Part shown: positions 5,237 to 8,127 of the stretch, piece after piece
How the letters are laid out: the number at the start of each line of letters is the position of its first letter
Numbering within the stretch: the first letter of the stretch is position 1
DNA from: CAZSGN01 sp964606415
GTDB lineage: Bacteria; Bacteroidota; Bacteroidia; Bacteroidales; JBBRXJ01
Direction of reading: 5' to 3'
DNA length: 8,127 nucleotides
Assembly: GCA_964606415.1 (NCBI GenBank)
Contig: CAZSGN010000122.1
Location: 1-8,127, forward strand
Program-made: the position numbers and the translations under genes
The notes under the pieces: model-generated
Databases searched by the model: none
The model's input: the letters and a program-made list of their open reading frames with translations, nothing else
Told to the model about the DNA's origin: nothing

Positions 5237-8127
5237 ATGGATAAATCAATTAAAAAAGTCATTGTCCTGGGTTCAGGAGCGTTAAAAATTGGTGAAGCAG
5301 GAGAGTTTGATTATTCAGGATCACAAGCGTTGAAGGCTTTAAGGGAAGAAGGAATCCGGACTGTTCTTATTAATCCGAATATTGCAACGATTCAGACTTC
5401 CGAAGGAATTGCCGATGAGATTTATTTTCTGCCAGTGACCCCTTATTTTGTTGAAAAAGTAATACGGAAAGAAAAACCCGATGGAATTCTTTTGGCCTTT
5501 GGAGGACAGACCGCTTTGAATTGCGGGACAAAATTATATGAAGCAGGTATTTTTGAGAAATATAATGTAAATGTTTTGGGGACGCCGGTTCAGTCAATCA
5601 TGGATACGGAAGACCGGGATCTTTTTAATCAAAAATTACATGAGATCAATGTTAATTGCGCCCGGAGCAAAGCTGTTAATACGGTTGATGATGCCCTTAA
5701 AGCCGGTGATGAGATTGGGTATCCGGTTATTGTTCGGCCAGCTTATACGCTTGGCGGACAAGGAGGTGGGTTTGCCGGGAATAAAAAGGAACTTGAAAAT
5801 CTGGCATGGACAGCCTTTAGTTATTCCCCGCAAGTATTGATAGAAGAATCATTAAAAGGATGGAAAGAAATTGAATATGAGGTGGTAAGGGATCGCTATG
5901 ATAATTGCATTACGGTTTGTAATATGGAGAATTTTGATCCCCTGGGAATACATACAGGGGAATCTATCGTGATTGCTCCTTCCCAGACTTTAACCAATTC
6001 TGAGTATCATAAGTTGAGAAAAATATCCATCGAAATTGTTCGTCATGTGGGTGTTGTTGGGGAGTGTAATGTGCAGTTTTCTTTGGATCCTTTCTCGGAA
6101 GATTATCGTGTCATAGAAGTTAATGCACGTTTGTCACGTTCATCAGCATTGGCCTCTAAGGCAACAGGTTATCCGCTGGCTTTTGTTGCTGCAAAATTAG
6201 GGTTGGGTTATGGACTGCATGAACTTAAAAATTCGGTTACCAAAACCACTCCTGCCTTTTTTGAGCCAGCGCTTGATTATGTGGTTTGTAAAATCCCCCG
6301 CTGGGATCTTGATAAATTTACCGGGGTATCTAAGGTGTTGGGAAGCAGCATGAAAAGTGTCGGAGAGGTCATGTCTATTGGGAAAACTTTTGAAGAGTCT
6401 ATCCAAAAAGGGCTAAGAATGATTGGCCTTGGCATGCATGGCTTCGTTGGCAATAAAGATCTTGAATATGAGAATATTGAGAAAGAGCTGAATCAGCCTA
6501 CTGATGTCCGTATTTTCATGATTGCGCAAGCTTTTGCCCAGGGATTGACCATTGATGATATTCATGACCTTACACGGATTGATAAGTGGTTCCTTCATAA
6601 ACTTTATAATATTTTTGTGCTTAAGCAGAAGCTTTCTGATTATGCTGATTTAAATAGTCTTCCCGATGATCTTTTAAGGGATGCTAAAAAAGCTGGATTT
6701 TCTGATTTTCAGATTGCCCGTTTTGTCATGGATCCTCCTGATGGAGAAATGCATGAAGGTGCTTTGGCCGTGAGAAAGCACCGGAAGAAAACGGGAATTA
6801 TTCCTTATGTTAAGCAAATTGATACGCTTGCTGCTGAATATCCCGCTCAGACCCATTACCTTTATCTGACTTATAACGGGGTGGAGCATGATATTGATTT
6901 TTATGCGGATAAAAATTCTGTAATTGTTTTGGGATCGGGGGCCTATCGTATTGGCAGCAGTGTTGAATTTGACTGGTGTAGCGTTAGTGCCATTAATACC
7001 ATTAATGATAATAATTACCGTTCGGTTATGATTAATTATAACCCCGAAACGGTTAGTACAGATTATGATGTTTGCGACCGCCTTTATTTTGAGGAGCTTT
7101 CCTTTGAACGAGTGCTGGATATTAGTGATTTGGAAATGCCCAAAGGGGTGATCGTCTCCACAGGGGGACAAATACCTAATAATCTTGCCATGCGTCTTCA
7201 TGATGAGAAGGTGAATGTGCTGGGAACGTCTCCTTTGTCGATAGATAATGCGGAGAACAGGCATAAATTTTCCTCGATGCTTGACCAAATGGGCATTGAC
7301 CAACCCAGATGGAGAGAGCTAACAACCATTAATGAGATTTATGAGTTTGTTAGCGATGTGGGGTATCCTGTTTTGGTCCGCCCTTCTTATGTGCTTTCAG
7401 GTGCTGCTATGAATATTGTTTCTAACGAGGGTGAACTGGAACGGTTTCTGAACATGGCTGTTAAAGTGTCTAAGCAATATCCGGTCGTCGTTTCTGAGTT
7501 TATCGAACAGGCTAAAGAAATTGAGATTGATGCTGTCGCCAGGGAAGGTGACCTGGTGGCTTATTGTTTTTCTGAACATGTTGAGTTTGCTGGTGTGCAT
7601 TCTGGTGATGCTACGATGGTTTTTCCCCCTCAGAAACTTTATTTTGAAACCATCCGGAGAATTAAAAAAATTACCAAACAGATTGCTGGCGCATTGCAAA
7701 TCAGCGGACCGTTTAATATTCAGTTTTTAGCTAAAGATAATCACATCAAAGTGATTGAATGTAATTTACGGGCTTCAAGAAGCATGCCATTTGTATCAAA
7801 AGTTTTAAAAGCAAACCTGATCGAACAGGCAACCAAAATAATGTTGAATGTTCCGGTAGAAAAACCTGGTAAATCTCTTTTTGACCTTGATTATATAGGT
7901 GTTAAAGCTCCGCAGTTTTCATTTTCGAGGCTTAAAAATGCTGATCCGGTTCTTGGTGTTGACATGGCTTCTACAGGTGAGGTAGGATGCATAGGTAACA
8001 ATTATTATGAAGCGATACTGAAATCGATGCTCAGTGTTGGTTATACAATACCTGAAAAAAATATTTTATTATCTACCGGCCCGATGCGTTCGAACGTGGA
8101 GTTGGTCAATTCCTGCAGATTATTGGT
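5237..8127 (+). CDS. carB: Carbamoyl-phosphate synthase large subunit, CAD-like, 3' end outside window
   Basis: This is the large subunit that makes carbamoyl phosphate from bicarbonate, ATP and ammonia (normally delivered from glutamine by CarA) for pyrimidine and arginine synthesis. The frame is open for 963 codons from the ATG at 5237 with no break; about 110 residues should lie beyond the window. The first ATP-grasp half (about 1-400) starts with LGSGALKIGEAGEFDYSGSQ (11-30) and has E294, N296 and R298 in EVNAR. A linking domain (about 400-550) follows. The second half has GSGAYRIGSSVEFDWC (566-581) and E841, N843 and R845 in ECNLR. About 23 residues of the C-terminal MGS-type regulatory domain are visible, from KNILLSTG (941-948). 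The residues equivalent to E. coli H781, E783 and D791 are kept. Many stretches read closer to animal CAD than to E. coli CarB. No carA is adjacent. The upstream ATGs at 5209 and 5215 are out of frame. Confidence 0.97.
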   Translation, partial: MDKSIKKVIVLGSGALKIGEAGEFDYSGSQALKALREEGIRTVLINPNIATIQTSEGIADEIYFLPVTPYFVEKVIRKEKPDGILLAFGGQTALNCGTKLYEAGIFEKYNVNVLGTPVQSIMDTEDRDLFNQKLHEINVNCARSKAVNTVDDALKAGDEIGYPVIVRPAYTLGGQGGGFAGNKKELENLAWTAFSYSPQVLIEESLKGWKEIEYEVVRDRYDNCITVCNMENFDPLGIHTGESIVIAPSQTLTNSEYHKLRKISIEIVRHVGVVGECNVQFSLDPFSEDYRVIEVNARLSRSSALASKATGYPLAFVAAKLGLGYGLHELKNSVTKTTPAFFEPALDYVVCKIPRWDLDKFTGVSKVLGSSMKSVGEVMSIGKTFEESIQKGLRMIGLGMHGFVGNKDLEYENIEKELNQPTDVRIFMIAQAFAQGLTIDDIHDLTRIDKWFLHKLYNIFVLKQKLSDYADLNSLPDDLLRDAKKAGFSDFQIARFVMDPPDGEMHEGALAVRKHRKKTGIIPYVKQIDTLAAEYPAQTHYLYLTYNGVEHDIDFYADKNSVIVLGSGAYRIGSSVEFDWCSVSAINTINDNNYRSVMINYNPETVSTDYDVCDRLYFEELSFERVLDISDLEMPKGVIVSTGGQIPNNLAMRLHDEKVNVLGTSPLSIDNAENRHKFSSMLDQMGIDQPRWRELTTINEIYEFVSDVGYPVLVRPSYVLSGAAMNIVSNEGELERFLNMAVKVSKQYPVVVSEFIEQAKEIEIDAVAREGDLVAYCFSEHVEFAGVHSGDATMVFPPQKLYFETIRRIKKITKQIAGALQISGPFNIQFLAKDNHIKVIECNLRASRSMPFVSKVLKANLIEQATKIMLNVPVEKPGKSLFDLDYIGVKAPQFSFSRLKNADPVLGVDMASTGEVGCIGNNYYEAILKSMLSVGYTIPEKNILLSTGPMRSNVELVNSCRLL

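Noticed and set aside
6674..7303. A 209-codon open frame on the minus strand
   Set aside because: It lies opposite carB, which is plainly conserved through this stretch. The translation is rich in I, N and H with no recognisable motif, as expected for an antisense shadow.
5237..8127. Possible frameshift or break in carB, since no closed frame spans it
   Set aside because: I followed the frame at several points (near 5941, 7021, 7741 and 8041) and it stays in register with conserved motifs throughout. It is open simply because the stop lies beyond the window.
1..8127. An undescribed defence, mobile or biosynthetic system
   Set aside because: All sizeable genes belong to well-known families. 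There are no terminal inverted repeats, transposase, integrase, tRNA-associated att site, spaced repeats or abrupt change in composition that I can see.

Overview
The window looks like an ordinary housekeeping stretch of a Bacteroidota (Bacteroidetes) chromosome. Four things point there: an outer-membrane beta-barrel protein of the short Bacteroidota type with a classic signal peptide; a sirtuin and a CarB whose sequences I recognise as Bacteroidota-style; weak or absent Shine-Dalgarno sequences in a moderately AT-rich sequence; and a promoter in front of comF that matches the Bacteroidota consensus TTTG-N19-TAnnTTTG exactly. I cannot resolve the order or genus from the sequence alone.

Layout from left to right. 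dnaG (DNA primase, minus strand, complete) fills positions 49-2028. A 356-base divergent intergenic region follows (2029-2384). Next comes a plus-strand cluster of three genes: a class III-like sirtuin (2385-3074), an outer-membrane beta-barrel protein (3097-3741, 22 bases downstream) and the flavin prenyltransferase gene ubiX (3731-4300, overlapping the barrel gene by 11 bases). ubiX converges on comF (minus, 4351-5040), with an AT-rich hairpin between them that could terminate transcription from both sides. comF and carB (plus, 5237 to the window edge, 3' end missing) diverge from a 196-base region that carries the comF promoter and a weaker candidate for carB.

The genes do not form one pathway. 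DnaG acts in replication, the sirtuin removes lysine acyl groups using NAD+, UbiX makes prenylated FMN for UbiD-type decarboxylases (in this phylum probably linked to quinone or aromatic-acid metabolism), ComF is a phosphoribosyltransferase-fold protein linked to DNA uptake, and CarB makes carbamoyl phosphate for pyrimidines and arginine. Only the sirtuin, barrel and ubiX genes look like a transcription unit, judging by spacing and overlap.

I found no mobile element, CRISPR array, RNA gene, phage gene or defence system, and no convincing undescribed system. The points most worth a second look are the sirtuin that has lost its zinc-binding cysteines, the CarB that resembles the animal CAD enzyme more than E. 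coli CarB, the coupled barrel-ubiX overlap, and nested inverted repeats with a possible gene relic between dnaG and the sirtuin gene.
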